NCBI RefSeq assembly: GCF_007671685.1
Contig: NZ_VCNL01000002.1
Coordinates: 1-64,000 of the forward strand
Source of the DNA: Halorubrum salsamenti
GTDB lineage: Archaea > Halobacteriota > Halobacteria > Halobacteriales > Haloferacaceae
DNA length: 64,000 nt
Direction of reading: 5' to 3'
Made by a program: the position numbers and the translations under genes. How positions within the stretch are numbered: the stretch's first letter is position 1; each line of letters starts with the position of its first letter. This document shows positions 18,264 to 27,079 of the stretch, one piece after another. The notes under the pieces are model-generated. The model saw only the letters and a list, made by a program, of their open reading frames with translations, had not been told where the DNA came from and did not search any database.

Positions 18264-18326
18264 CTTATAACTGTCCACCTTCACCTTATAAACGACCGCT
18301 CACGGCTTATAACTGACCGCTCACTC
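18264..18326. repeat. Three TTATAA boxes with an exact 21-base period
   Basis: CTTATAA begins at 18264, 18285 and 18306. Flanking bases are also similar (CTG/CGACC-GCTCAC). The third unit runs into the NOG1 stop codon. Twenty-one bases is two helical turns, so the boxes fall on one face of the DNA. No gene start is placed to use them as TATA boxes. Confidence 0.65.
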
Positions 18327-19307
18327 CTCGCCGTCGCGGGTCGGGAGATCGGGCTCGAACGCGGCCGCCTCGACGGCCATGTCGAGCACGCGCTCGACGT
18401 TCTCGTCGTCGGTGACGCTCATCGTCGCGTCGACGGACTCCGCCTGCACCGCGTCGAAGCGGTCGTGTTTGTTCGCCACCGTGAGGAACGGGACCTCCTC
18501 GCCGAACAGCGCCCGGACCTCCTCGCGGAGTTCGAGCTGGACATTGAGGGGGTACCCGCAGTCGCCGGAGGGATCGAGCACGAACACGACCACGTCCGCG
18601 AGGTGTTCGAGGGCGCCGACCGCCTGCCGCTCGATGTCGTTGCGCTCGTCGGCCGGGCGATCGAGCAGGCCGGGAGTGTCGACGATCTGGTACCGGACGT
18701 GGTCGCGCTCGAAGTGGCCGATCTGGACGCCCTTCGTGGTGAACGGGTACTCCGCGATCTGGTTCGAGGCGCGGGTGACCCGGTTGACGAACGACGACTT
18801 GCCGACGTTGGGGTAGCCGGCGATCACGATGGCGGGCTCGTCCGGTTTGACGTCCGGCAGCACCTTCAGCTGGTCCCGCGAGTCGCCGACGTACCGCAGG
18901 TCGTCTTCGATCTGGTCCATCACGTCGGCCATGCGCGCGAACGCCTGCTTCCGGTGTTTCCGCGCGGTGTCGACGTCCGAGTTGCGGATCTTCGTCGTGT
19001 ACTCGTCGCGGAGGTCCTCGATCTGCCGGCTGGCCCACATCACCTGCGAGAGCGCCTGCCGGAGCCGGTCGACGTCGACGATGGCGTCGGCCATCTCGTA
19101 GTAGAACGGCTCCACGTCGAAGCCGAAGTCGGGCCACGACACCACGACGTTCTCGAGGTTGTCCGAGAGCACGTTGCCGGCCGTCCGCAGCATCGACTCC
19201 TGCGCCTCGTGCCCGTGTTTGGCGCGCCCCGCGCGCGCCGCCCGCGAGAACGCCTTGTCGACGAGTTCCTCCGAGCGGGGGGTCGTCGGGAGGCCCTCAA
19301 ATATCAT
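18321..19307 (-). CDS. NOG1-family GTPase
   Basis: 328 residues, related to eukaryotic Nog1, an Obg/TRAFAC GTPase for large-subunit biogenesis. The N-terminal helical domain (1-155) contains the NOG1-type FYYEMADAIVDVDRLR segment. The G domain shows G1 GYPNVGKSS (164-172), G3 DTPGLLDRP, and G4 NKHD. The C-terminal part is short compared with eukaryotic Nog1. The open frame extends to 19394, but ATG 19307 begins the conserved MIFEGLP start and has a TCTTATAC box 28 bases upstream. Confidence 0.93.
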   Translation of the reverse strand: MIFEGLPTTPRSEELVDKAFSRAARAGRAKHGHEAQESMLRTAGNVLSDNLENVVVSWPDFGFDVEPFYYEMADAIVDVDRLRQALSQVMWASRQIEDLRDEYTTKIRNSDVDTARKHRKQAFARMADVMDQIEDDLRYVGDSRDQLKVLPDVKPDEPAIVIAGYPNVGKSSFVNRVTRASNQIAEYPFTTKGVQIGHFERDHVRYQIVDTPGLLDRPADERNDIERQAVGALEHLADVVVFVLDPSGDCGYPLNVQLELREEVRALFGEEVPFLTVANKHDRFDAVQAESVDATMSVTDDENVERVLDMAVEAAAFEPDLPTRDGEE

Positions 19308-19468
19308 GTTGCCCCGACTTGGCCGCCGACCCGTATAAGACCGTCCGTTCGGCGACCCCCGCGACACGGCGGCACACGGCCGGAGGCGCGCCACATCTCC
19401 GGAGGGCGTCGCCGCTCCACGGGAAACGGCGATGAACGATCGTTATACTTTTCGCTCATATTCCGAGA

Positions 19469-19478
19469 TATATTTATG
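19469..19478 (+). promoter_or_regulatory. TATA box of nhaC
   Basis: TATATTTATG centred about 27 bases before the ATG at 19501, in a locally AT-rich stretch. Confidence 0.55.
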
Positions 19479-19500
19479 CTTCAAAGGAATATACCCGGTC

Positions 19501-20964
19501 ATGGCACGCTCGTTCACGCCCACGACCTACGAGGACCTCGATCCGGACCGTCGCCCGAGCCTGGCGCTGGCGCTGATCCCGGTTCTCGCCGTCGTGGCGT
19601 TCCTCGGCGTCGGCTCGGCCGTCCTCGGTCTCGATCCACACCCGCCGCTCCTCTGGAGCATCGCCTTCGTCGGGGGATTCGGCCTGTGGCTCGGCTACGA
19701 CTGGGAGGAGCTGTTCGACGGGATCGCGAACGGCCTCGTGATGGGGCTCCAGGCGCTCCTCATCATCTTCACCATCTACGGCCTGATCGCGACGTGGGTC
19801 AGCGCCGGCACGATTCCCGGACTGATGTACTACGGCCTCGAGATCCTCTCGCCGACGACGTTCCTCCCGGCGGCCGCGGTCGTCGCCGCCGTCGTCGCGT
19901 TCGCCATCGGCTCCTCGTGGACCACGGTGGGGACGCTCGGCGTCGCCTTCGTCGGCATCGGGGCGGGGCTCGGCGTCCCCGCCCCGATGACGGTCGGGGC
20001 CGTCCTCTCGGGCGCGTACGCCGGCGACAAGCAGTCGCCGCTCTCGGACACGACCAACCTCGCCGCCGGCGTCACCAACACCGACCTGTACGCGCACATC
20101 CGCCGGATGCGGACCGGCACCGCCGTCGCCTTCGGGCTCGCGGTGCTCGGCTTCGCCGCGCTCGGCCTCCGCGCGAGCGGCGAGATCCCGACGGGCCGGA
20201 TCGCCGAGATCCAGGGCGCGCTCGGCGAGACGTACGCGATCACGCTGCTCGCCTTCGTTCCGCTCGTCGTCACCTTCGGGCTGGCGCTGCGCGGGTACGC
20301 CGCGCTCCCGACCCTCGTCGCCGGGGTGTTCGCGGGCGTGGCCACGACGCTTCTCGTACAGGGGGTCGGCTTCGTCCCCGCGTGGGAGACGTTCATGTAC
20401 GGCACCGCGCCGGAGTCGGGCTCCGATCTGGTAAACGAACTGCTCGCGACGGGCGGGCTCACCGGCTCCGCGTGGACGATCACGGTCGTCGTCGCCGCGC
20501 TCGCGCTCGGCGGTATCTTAGAGCGCACGGGCGTCCTCGCGGTGATCGCCCACGCGTTCACGTCGTCCGTGAAGAGCCCGGGCGTGCTCGTCGCCGGGAC
20601 CGGCGTCTCGGCGATTGTCATCAACGCGCTCACCGCCCAGCAGTACATGAGCATCGTCCTCCCGAGCGTCACGCTCCGGAACACCTACGACGAGTTCGGG
20701 CTCGACACCGACCAGCTCTCTCGCGCCGTCGAGGCCGCCGGGACGCCGACGGGCGCGCTGTTCCCGTGGCACGCGGGCGCCGTCTACATGGCGGGCGTCA
20801 CCGGCGTCCCGACGCTGGAGTACGCGCCGTACTACCTGTTCGCGTTCCTGTCGCCGCTCGTGCTGTTCGCCATGGCCGCGACCGGCTACTCGCTGAACGT
20901 GACGCCGGCGCCGGCCGACGCGCCCGCCGCGGCCGACGCGGCCGCGCCGACCGACGACGACTGA
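19501..20964 (+). CDS. nhaC: Na+/H+ antiporter, NhaC family
   Basis: 487 residues with about 11-12 transmembrane helices. The core has AVLSGAYAGDKQSPLSDTTNLA, the NhaC signature with the Asp and Ser residues of the ion path, and FAIGSSWTTVGTLGVAF upstream of it. The family exchanges cytosolic Na+ for H+ across the membrane, which suits a salt-in halophile. The C-terminus is Ala/Asp rich. ATG 19501 is chosen over 19432 from family length and the TATA box. Single gene. Confidence 0.93.
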   Translation: MARSFTPTTYEDLDPDRRPSLALALIPVLAVVAFLGVGSAVLGLDPHPPLLWSIAFVGGFGLWLGYDWEELFDGIANGLVMGLQALLIIFTIYGLIATWVSAGTIPGLMYYGLEILSPTTFLPAAAVVAAVVAFAIGSSWTTVGTLGVAFVGIGAGLGVPAPMTVGAVLSGAYAGDKQSPLSDTTNLAAGVTNTDLYAHIRRMRTGTAVAFGLAVLGFAALGLRASGEIPTGRIAEIQGALGETYAITLLAFVPLVVTFGLALRGYAALPTLVAGVFAGVATTLLVQGVGFVPAWETFMYGTAPESGSDLVNELLATGGLTGSAWTITVVVAALALGGILERTGVLAVIAHAFTSSVKSPGVLVAGTGVSAIVINALTAQQYMSIVLPSVTLRNTYDEFGLDTDQLSRAVEAAGTPTGALFPWHAGAVYMAGVTGVPTLEYAPYYLFAFLSPLVLFAMAATGYSLNVTPAPADAPAAADAAAPTDDD

Positions 20965-21176
20965 CGGGCCGACGCGGTTTCGGCAAGTCCATTCGGTGAA
21001 CCACCCAGTCGGAGACGGGGTTCAGAGACTGCCACGGAACCCGATCGACGAGTGTCGGATGAAAGCAACGGCGGCCGAGTGACGGTCCAGATTCCGAGGA
21101 CTTCAACGGACACCGGGGTATGACGGGACAACATCATCCGCGATAGACATTTTTGTGTCCGTTGTGTGGCTCCGCT
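20965..21176. other. Non-coding stretch after nhaC
   Basis: I see no supported gene in this stretch. An ACATTTTTG box near 21148-21156 lies about 25 bases before the small ORF at 21177. Confidence 0.4.
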
Positions 21177-21308
21177 ATGTCCTCATGCGATAACTGCGGT
21201 AGCGATCCAAGTGAGACTGTTGCTGTTGGTCTCCAGTCAAGGACGATAATCAATATCTCTCATCTACTTCCGATGATTGTCGGCGGAGTCGTCGCTTGGA
21301 AAATGTAA
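21177..21308 (+). CDS. Possible 43-residue CxxC micro-protein
   Basis: An ATG-initiated frame of 43 codons whose product begins MSSCDNCGSD and ends in a hydrophobic stretch (LLPMIVGGVVAWKM). A CATTTTTG box lies about 25 bases upstream. Haloarchaea have many tiny zinc-finger proteins with CPxCG knuckles, but those usually carry two CxxC pairs and this has one. It could be a remnant of a longer gene. The DNA is less GC rich than its neighbours. Weak call. Confidence 0.3.
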   Translation: MSSCDNCGSDPSETVAVGLQSRTIINISHLLPMIVGGVVAWKM

Positions 21309-21466
21309 GCGGGTCGCTATCGAACTCCTCACCCAAGATAGGTTTCAGCGGCCGTACCGAATGCGACGCGTGGATTCATCACGACGCGAGATCGCGGGAC
21401 CCGATCGGAGTGAGGCGGACGTGTCGTCGGGGAAAGAATTAATCCGACTTCTGTCGAGTTCCCCCT

Positions 21467-21649
21467 ATGGACATCCGCCGCGACCTCTACATCGCCGCGT
21501 TCGTCGGGGCGTCGTTATCCTACATTTTCAACGTCCTCGCCTTCACGGGGACGTTCGACGTCTTCCGGTGGTTCGTGTTCGCCGCTATCTTCCTCGGATT
21601 CACATACGGGTTCGAGAAACTCATCGGGTGGCAAACCGGCTCGGTCTGA
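21467..21649 (+). CDS. Small two-helix membrane protein
   Basis: 60 residues with two hydrophobic helices (about 7-25 and 33-50) separated by a short loop, and a Gln/Thr/Ser C-terminus. It is preceded by an AGAATTAATCC box about 30 bases upstream, so it has its own promoter. Too small for a function call. The codon use is normal for the genome. Confidence 0.65.
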   Translation: MDIRRDLYIAAFVGASLSYIFNVLAFTGTFDVFRWFVFAAIFLGFTYGFEKLIGWQTGSV

Positions 21650-21737
21650 TTCCCTCTGCCGCCGACGTCCTCGATATCCTGCACGGCTCTTCTCTCAGCC
21701 ACGTGGGAGTTCGACTGAGCCGGCGTTCTCGGTGTCG

Positions 21738-22499
21738 TCACTCCGGAAACCGGAACGCGAGCCCGTACATCCGCCCGACGGACTCCGACCCGATATCGGT
21801 CGCCAGCCGGCGAGCGGTCGCCGCCAGCGCGTCGCACGGTTCACCGGGATGCTCCTTGGCCATGGAGACCGCTCGGTCGCCGTGTGCGGAGACGTGGCTC
21901 TCGGTCCAGGGGACCGGCTCCAGCAGCGTCCGCTCCCGCTCGAACTCCCAGCCGTGGCCCGCGAAGAACCGCCGCAGAAACGCCGCCGGGTAGAAGGTGA
22001 GCGCCGGGCGGCCGCGGGCCAGCTCCGACGCGGCGTTCTCGACGGCGAACAGCCCGCCGATCGCGGCGCCGTCGGGCAGCGGGTCGTAGTCGTCGACGAC
22101 GAGCTGCGCGCCGGGGGACGCGACCCGCGAGAACTCCTCGGCGACCGCAGAGAGCGACGCGGGATCGAGGACGTTACAGAGCCCGTGCGCGGTTATCACG
22201 CCGACGGAGTCGTCGGGAAGCGGGACCGCTCGGAGGTCCGCTTCCAGCACCGCCAGTCGGTCGCCGTCGCTCTCGTCGACTCCGTCGTCGCCGTCGCTGC
22301 CGTCCCCGTCGTCGCGGCCGACCCGCCGACGTGTCGTCCGTGCGTGGTCCCGGTCGTTCGTCACGGCGTACACCCGGGCGGCGCCGTTCGCGAGCAGTCC
22401 GGCGGTCGCGTTCCCGGCGCCCGCGCCGGCCTCCAGACAGCGCCTCCCGGCCACCGGTCGATCGTCGAGCGCGACCGTGACGGTCTGCGGAACGTCCAT
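21738..22499 (-). CDS. Class I SAM-dependent methyltransferase
   Basis: 253 residues. Motif I is LEAGAGAGNATAGLLANG near residue 22, and an acidic low-complexity insert (GDGSDGDDGVDESDG) separates strands 2 and 3. A later motif is LVVDDYDPLP. Substrate unknown. The start (ATG 22499) lies eight bases after the stop of the aldo/keto reductase, so the two genes form a short operon. The C-terminal FRFPE end is complete. Confidence 0.82.
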   Translation of the reverse strand: MDVPQTVTVALDDRPVAGRRCLEAGAGAGNATAGLLANGAARVYAVTNDRDHARTTRRRVGRDDGDGSDGDDGVDESDGDRLAVLEADLRAVPLPDDSVGVITAHGLCNVLDPASLSAVAEEFSRVASPGAQLVVDDYDPLPDGAAIGGLFAVENAASELARGRPALTFYPAAFLRRFFAGHGWEFERERTLLEPVPWTESHVSAHGDRAVSMAKEHPGEPCDALAATARRLATDIGSESVGRMYGLAFRFPE

Positions 22500-22507
22500 C
22501 CGCTCTC

Positions 22508-23392
22508 TCAGTGGTGCAGCTGTTCGGGAACCGGGCTGTCGTCGTGGCGCACCCGTTCGATCAGCGACCGCTGCGCGGCCTCGTCCATCCCGTCGTAGTC
22601 GGCGGCGGCCTCGAGGATCATGGTGACGAGCTTCGGGTCGCCGGCGCTGACGACGCTGGTGAGTCCCTGTGCCGCGGCGAAGTCGAACCGCTCGCGGACC
22701 TCGTCCGGCGCGGTGACCGGTCGGTACCAGTTCGCGAACGGTCGGTCGGACTCGGGGAGCTCGTCGGTCGGCGGCCACGACCCGCCGGCGAACGCCTTGA
22801 TCCCCAGCGTGCCGACGTTCTTTTCGTCGGCGCGAGCGAGCACCGCCTCGTAGTCGTACTCGTCGTCGTCCTTCCCGGCGACGACGGGATTCAGGGGGAA
22901 CATCAGCGACTCGAGGTCGTCGACGCGGTCGAGCGCGTCGAGGATGAGCCCCGGGTCGCCGTGGCTCGTCAGGCCGATGTGGTCGATCAGTCCCTGCTCT
23001 TTCGCCTCGCGGAACGCCGCGAGCGCCCCGTCGTCGCCCGTGATCGCGTCCAGTTCCTCGTCGTACTCGAGCCCGTGCACCTGATACAGGTCGATCGCGT
23101 CGACACCCAGGCGGTTCAGCGATCGCTCGAGCTTGCGCCACGCGCCCTCGTAGGTCCGCTCTTGGGTCTTACAGCCGAGGAAGATCTCCTCGCGGTGCTG
23201 GCGGAGCTTCGGGCCGAGCTTCAGCTCCGCGTCGCCGTACTCCGGTGCCACGTCGAAGTGGTTGACCCCGTAGTCGAGGACGTGTTCGACCAGCTGGTTC
23301 GCGCCCTCCTGTTCGAGCCAGTTGAGCGCGATCGCCCCGAACGTCATGACGGTGCTGTCGTGACCGGTGTCGCCGAGCGGGCGGGTCTGCAT
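22508..23392 (-). CDS. Aldo/keto reductase
   Basis: A 294-residue TIM-barrel NAD(P)H-dependent oxidoreductase. It has the N-terminal MQTRPLGDTG start, NHFDVAPEYGDAELKLG with catalytic Asp and Tyr, the Lys in IFLGCKTQERT, and YQVHGLEYDEEL carrying the catalytic His. The set resembles the predicted aldo/keto reductases of the MocA/YghZ type, with a short C-terminus and no ferredoxin motif. ATG 23392 is preferred over 23419 by the family start and a GTTATG box about 28 bases upstream. First gene of a two-gene operon with the methyltransferase. Confidence 0.9.
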   Translation of the reverse strand: MQTRPLGDTGHDSTVMTFGAIALNWLEQEGANQLVEHVLDYGVNHFDVAPEYGDAELKLGPKLRQHREEIFLGCKTQERTYEGAWRKLERSLNRLGVDAIDLYQVHGLEYDEELDAITGDDGALAAFREAKEQGLIDHIGLTSHGDPGLILDALDRVDDLESLMFPLNPVVAGKDDDEYDYEAVLARADEKNVGTLGIKAFAGGSWPPTDELPESDRPFANWYRPVTAPDEVRERFDFAAAQGLTSVVSAGDPKLVTMILEAAADYDGMDEAAQRSLIERVRHDDSPVPEQLHH

Positions 23393-23533
23393 ACGTACGC
23401 CATCGCGCCGGCGCGGCATAACGGTTGGCGGCCGCGAACCGCAGTCGTCGACCGCGGTCCGGGCCTCGCGACCGTCCCGGATCCGGCTCCCACTCCGGTA
23501 GGTTTACCGCCGTCGACGCCCCCCGGTTCGCAC

Positions 23534-24052
23534 ATGAGCCTCGAGGTCGCCGTCGCCGTGCCCTTCAGACAGCGAGCGACGGAGCGGTTGGGCGAGGGGG
23601 AGTTCGTCGTCGCGCTGTCGCTCGATCGGGACTGGTTCTCTCCGGATCAGGCGAAGCGGCTCGTCGACGTCGCGGTCGGGCGCGGGCTGGTCGCCGAGGA
23701 GGACGGCGACCTCGTCGCCCGGTTCGACCCGGCCGACGTGACCGTCCCGGAAGGGTTCGCGCCCGACGAGTCGATCCTCCGCGAGCAGTCCACCTTCGAG
23801 ACGGCGCTCGACGCGATCGTCGCCGCCGGCGTCGAGAAGCAGCGCGCGGTCGCCGGTATCAACGAGCGACAGCGCTCGCTCGCGATCAGCATCGAGGCGG
23901 CCGCGGTCCTCGTCGCGAAGGAACACGGCGCCGCCGTCGACCACCTCGCTGCGGACGTTCGCGAGGGGCTGGCCGCCGCCGGCGACGCGGACGGAGAGGG
24001 CGACGGAGACGCGGGGGCCGGCGCGGCGACCGACGCCACGGAGGCCGAGTGA
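23534..24052 (+). CDS. DUF2240 family protein
   Basis: 172 residues. The N-terminal MSLEVAVAVPFRQRATERL matches the archaeal DUF2240 family, followed by a winged-helix-like region (SPDQAKRLVDVAVGRGLV) and helices with EKQRAVAGINERQRSLAI. The last 25 residues are a Gly/Asp/Ala tail. The function is unknown; the fold suggests nucleic-acid binding. A GTTTACC box sits 28 bases upstream. The stop overlaps the next ATG by one base. Confidence 0.85.
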   Translation: MSLEVAVAVPFRQRATERLGEGEFVVALSLDRDWFSPDQAKRLVDVAVGRGLVAEEDGDLVARFDPADVTVPEGFAPDESILREQSTFETALDAIVAAGVEKQRAVAGINERQRSLAISIEAAAVLVAKEHGAAVDHLAADVREGLAAAGDADGEGDGDAGAGAATDATEAE

Positions 24053-24507
24053 TGGTCGACGAGCGTCTGACCGACGGCGTCCGGATCGGCCAGCTGCTCG
24101 CCTCGGAGATCTCCGGCGACGAGGGCCGCCTGCGGGACCTCACGCTGAGCGACGCCGACCCCGACGTCGAGCCGACCGCCGACGGCGCGCTCGCGTACGG
24201 GGTGGTTCGCGGCGGCGAGGGAAGCGAGGCGGAGGACAGGGGACCCGAGGACCTCGTCGCCGAGGTCTACGTCCAGCCGGACCGAGTCCGGATCGAGTTC
24301 GTCGCGGGATCCGGGGAGGCCGACGCGGACGGCGCCTCCGACCGCCCGAAAAACGCCGCCGACGCCGCCGACGACGCGGGTCTCCGCGTCAGGCCGAAGG
24401 CGGTCAGCCCGCCGCGGACGCTGGTGTTCGTCGAGGACGGCGCGCAGGTGAAGCGAGCGCTCTCGGCCTTCGAAGCCGTCGTCGACGCGATCGGAAAAAG
24501 CGAGTAG
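24052..24507 (+). CDS. Conserved haloarchaeal hypothetical protein
   Basis: 151 residues coded directly after, and overlapping by one base (TGATG), the DUF2240 gene, so the two are coupled. The sequence begins MVDERLTDGVRIGQLLASEI, with a beta-rich middle (LVAEVYVQPDRVRIEF), an Ala/Asp low-complexity insert and a C-terminal helix (AQVKRALSAFEAVVDAI). No known motif. It may be a partner of the DUF2240 protein. Confidence 0.8.
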   Translation: MVDERLTDGVRIGQLLASEISGDEGRLRDLTLSDADPDVEPTADGALAYGVVRGGEGSEAEDRGPEDLVAEVYVQPDRVRIEFVAGSGEADADGASDRPKNAADAADDAGLRVRPKAVSPPRTLVFVEDGAQVKRALSAFEAVVDAIGKSE

Positions 24508-24523
24508 CCCGCGGATCGCCGCC

Positions 24524-26464
24524 TCAGTTCGTTCGTCCGCCGTCGCCCACGGCGACGTTGCGCGCTCCCGACGCCGGCGGGTCGTCGATCGACTCCCCGC
24601 GGACCTCGAACTTCCGGAGCAGCGACCGGAGCCGCTCGGCCTGCTCGGCGAGCGACCCGGCCTCGTCGGTCGCCTGCGACATCGCGGCGAGCTGCTCGTC
24701 GGCCGCCGCGCCGACCGCGTCGGCCTCGTCGGCGGTCGACCGGCTGATCCCCGCGACCTCCTCCACCATCGACACCGTCTCCTCCGTGCTCGCGGCCTGA
24801 TCGTCGGTCGCCTTGCTGATCTCGCGGATCCCGTCGTCGGTCTCCCCGGCGTTGGCCGCCACCTCGGCGAACGCGTCGGCGGCGTCCCCGACGGCGTCGG
24901 CCCCCTCCTGCATGTGCTCTTCGGCGGTCCGGACCTCCTCGACGGTCGCCTGCGTCTGCGCCTGCGTGCCGGCGATGAGCTCCTCGATCTCTCCGGCCGC
25001 CTCCTGCGTCTCCTCGGCCAGTTGCTTGACCTCGTCGGCGACGACCGCGAACCCGTCGCTCCCGCCGCCAGCGCCGCCGGCCCGCGCGGCCTCGATGTTG
25101 GCGTTCAATGCGAGCAGGTTCGTCTGCTCGGCGATGTCGCCGATGAGGTCGACGATCTCGCCGATGTCCTCCATCCGCTCGTCGAGGACCCGCACCTTCT
25201 CCGCCGTCTCGCCGATCGCGTCCCGCGACTCCCGGACGCTGTCGATCGCCTCGCTCGCGGTGTCCTGTCCCTCGTCGGCGATCGACGCCGTCTCCTGGGC
25301 CGCGTCGGCGACGGTCTCCGTCGAGGAGGCGACCTCCTCGATCGTCGCCGAGAGGTTGTTCATCTCGCCGGAGACCTGTTCCAGCATCTCGCGCTGGTCG
25401 TCGGCGCCCTCGGCGATCTCCTCGATGGACCGGCGCACGTCCTCGCTGCGCGCCTCGGCGGCGTCGACGCCCTCGACCGTCTTCCCGCCGGCCGCGGACA
25501 CCTCGCCGGCGAACGACTGCACGTCCCGCATCGTCGCCTCCATCTCGTCCATCATCTCGTTGAACGCGGCGCCGATCTGCTCCATCGCCTCGCTCTCGCT
25601 GTCGGCGTCCAGCCGGACCGTGAGGTCGCCGTCGGCCGCGCGGTCCATCGTCGCGCTGTAGTCGTCGGCCTTCGTCTCGAGGTGTCGGTTCAGCCGTTCG
25701 ACCTCCTCGCGGCGCCGTTCGACCTCCGCCTTCGCCGCCTCGACGTCTTGGATCTCCGCCTTCTGCTCGGCGACGAGGTCGAGCTGACGCTGCGCCTCCT
25801 CGCGGGACTTCTCGATGGAGTACCAGTTGACCATCAGCGCCGCCGCGAGCGCCGTGATGAAGACCGCGTGGATCCCGCCCCAGACGATCGGGTTCGCGAT
25901 CGCGGCGGGGTGGTTGTAGACGAGGCTGGAGTCGATCAGGCTGAACGCGCCGTGTCCGATCGCCACGTACAGCATCCCCACGGCGAACGGGAGCCAGTCC
26001 TCGTACAGGGCGAGGACGGCGACGAACACGAAGAAGTGGAAGTGCGCCTCGATGTAGCCGCCGGAGAGCTTGACGAGCGCCATCGACACCGTCATCGCGC
26101 TGAACGCCGCCAGTACCGTCCGCTGGCGACGGCCGAGCCGAGACCAGTTCGCCAGCGCCGCGGTGCCGAGGACGAGGGCAGTGAACCCGCCGAGCATCCA
26201 CGCCGGCGCCGCGGGGATCTCCGCGCCCGTGAACGGTTCGGTCCCCTCGTACAGCCCAAGCGCGATCAACAGCGGCACCTGCACCGCGATCGCGATCAGG
26301 ACGTTTCGGTGTCGACCGCCCCACATCTCCTCCGGCATCGACGTCCCGTCCGGCACGTATCTGAGTACCTCTCGAACCTTCTCTATCGGTCCCGACGGAC
26401 CGCTCCGCTCCGCTTTCGACGGGTCGTAGTTCCCTCCGCTCGACCCGACCGTTGACTCGGCCAT
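24524..26464 (-). CDS. Membrane chemotaxis transducer (methyl-accepting, HtrVIII-like sensor)
   Basis: 646 residues. A cytosolic N-terminus of about 50 residues is followed by six hydrophobic helices (about 54-220) and not by a periplasmic ligand domain. Within them is the His-rich EAHFHFFVFVAVLALYEDW motif, seen in HtrVIII-type aerotaxis transducers and some bacterial receptors. A coiled linker and HAMP (about 265-320) precede the signalling domain, whose tip reads EQTNLLALNANIEAARAG. It probably senses a membrane-soluble or redox cue. ATG 26464 has an ATTAAATG box about 26 bases upstream. Confidence 0.9.
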   Translation of the reverse strand: MAESTVGSSGGNYDPSKAERSGPSGPIEKVREVLRYVPDGTSMPEEMWGGRHRNVLIAIAVQVPLLIALGLYEGTEPFTGAEIPAAPAWMLGGFTALVLGTAALANWSRLGRRQRTVLAAFSAMTVSMALVKLSGGYIEAHFHFFVFVAVLALYEDWLPFAVGMLYVAIGHGAFSLIDSSLVYNHPAAIANPIVWGGIHAVFITALAAALMVNWYSIEKSREEAQRQLDLVAEQKAEIQDVEAAKAEVERRREEVERLNRHLETKADDYSATMDRAADGDLTVRLDADSESEAMEQIGAAFNEMMDEMEATMRDVQSFAGEVSAAGGKTVEGVDAAEARSEDVRRSIEEIAEGADDQREMLEQVSGEMNNLSATIEEVASSTETVADAAQETASIADEGQDTASEAIDSVRESRDAIGETAEKVRVLDERMEDIGEIVDLIGDIAEQTNLLALNANIEAARAGGAGGGSDGFAVVADEVKQLAEETQEAAGEIEELIAGTQAQTQATVEEVRTAEEHMQEGADAVGDAADAFAEVAANAGETDDGIREISKATDDQAASTEETVSMVEEVAGISRSTADEADAVGAAADEQLAAMSQATDEAGSLAEQAERLRSLLRKFEVRGESIDDPPASGARNVAVGDGGRTN

Positions 26465-26746
26465 GGTCGGGGATCGTCGTACCATTTAATAGATTACACC
26501 CTCCGAATATTACGCCTGATACCGTCGCTCGGCGCTCGAACGGTCCCGGAGACGCGAATGGGCGTTCTTGCGTCGGGTCCCCTCGGAATGGCGCCGATCT
26601 CCGGTGACCGTTCTCCGAACGGAACTCCGGACGCGGTCACGCTCGCGAGCCGTAGATAGTTAAAAACCGTACAGTCACACAAAAAGTACATTCTCTATAC
26701 GATGAAAATAATTTATGTACCATCACGGAGTACCCGGGTTAAGGTG

Positions 26747-27022
26747 ATGATAACCGTCACGTTGCTGAGACTGATTCGCGACACCGACGAAGATCTACTT
26801 AACCAGCTCACCGGTCTCACGGGGCTCGGATGGACCACGTCGGTGCTGGGGTATCTGAGTACCGTGATCGGCTACGGGAACGGTCTGATAAGCCGGCTCG
26901 TCGCCGAGCCGCAGTCGCTCCTGTACGTCGGCGGTAGCTTCTTCCTTCTCACGCTCGGACTCGACCGATTGCAGAGTAGAACCGTGGCCGACCAGGGCAG
27001 CGAGGAGGGCGGGGGCGAGTAG
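26747..27022 (+). CDS. Small haloarchaeal membrane protein
   Basis: 91 residues with one or two hydrophobic helices (about residues 24-42 and 57-73), a charged N-terminus LRLIRDTDEDLLNQL and an acidic Gly-rich tail. I start at ATG 26747, preceded by AAGGTG. The in-frame ATG at 26702 would place the AATTTATG promoter box inside the gene. The 280 bases upstream are lower in GC and form a divergent promoter region with the transducer. Function unknown. Confidence 0.6.
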   Translation: MITVTLLRLIRDTDEDLLNQLTGLTGLGWTTSVLGYLSTVIGYGNGLISRLVAEPQSLLYVGGSFFLLTLGLDRLQSRTVADQGSEEGGGE

Positions 27023-27049
27023 CGCCGCGCGCTCGCCTGAGCCGACGTA

Positions 27050-27057
27050 TTTTATAT
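27050..27057 (+). promoter_or_regulatory. TATA box of nurA
   Basis: TTTTATAT centred 27 bases before the GTG start at 27080. Confidence 0.55.
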
Positions 27058-27079
27058 CCCTCCGAACCGCGGTACGGCC

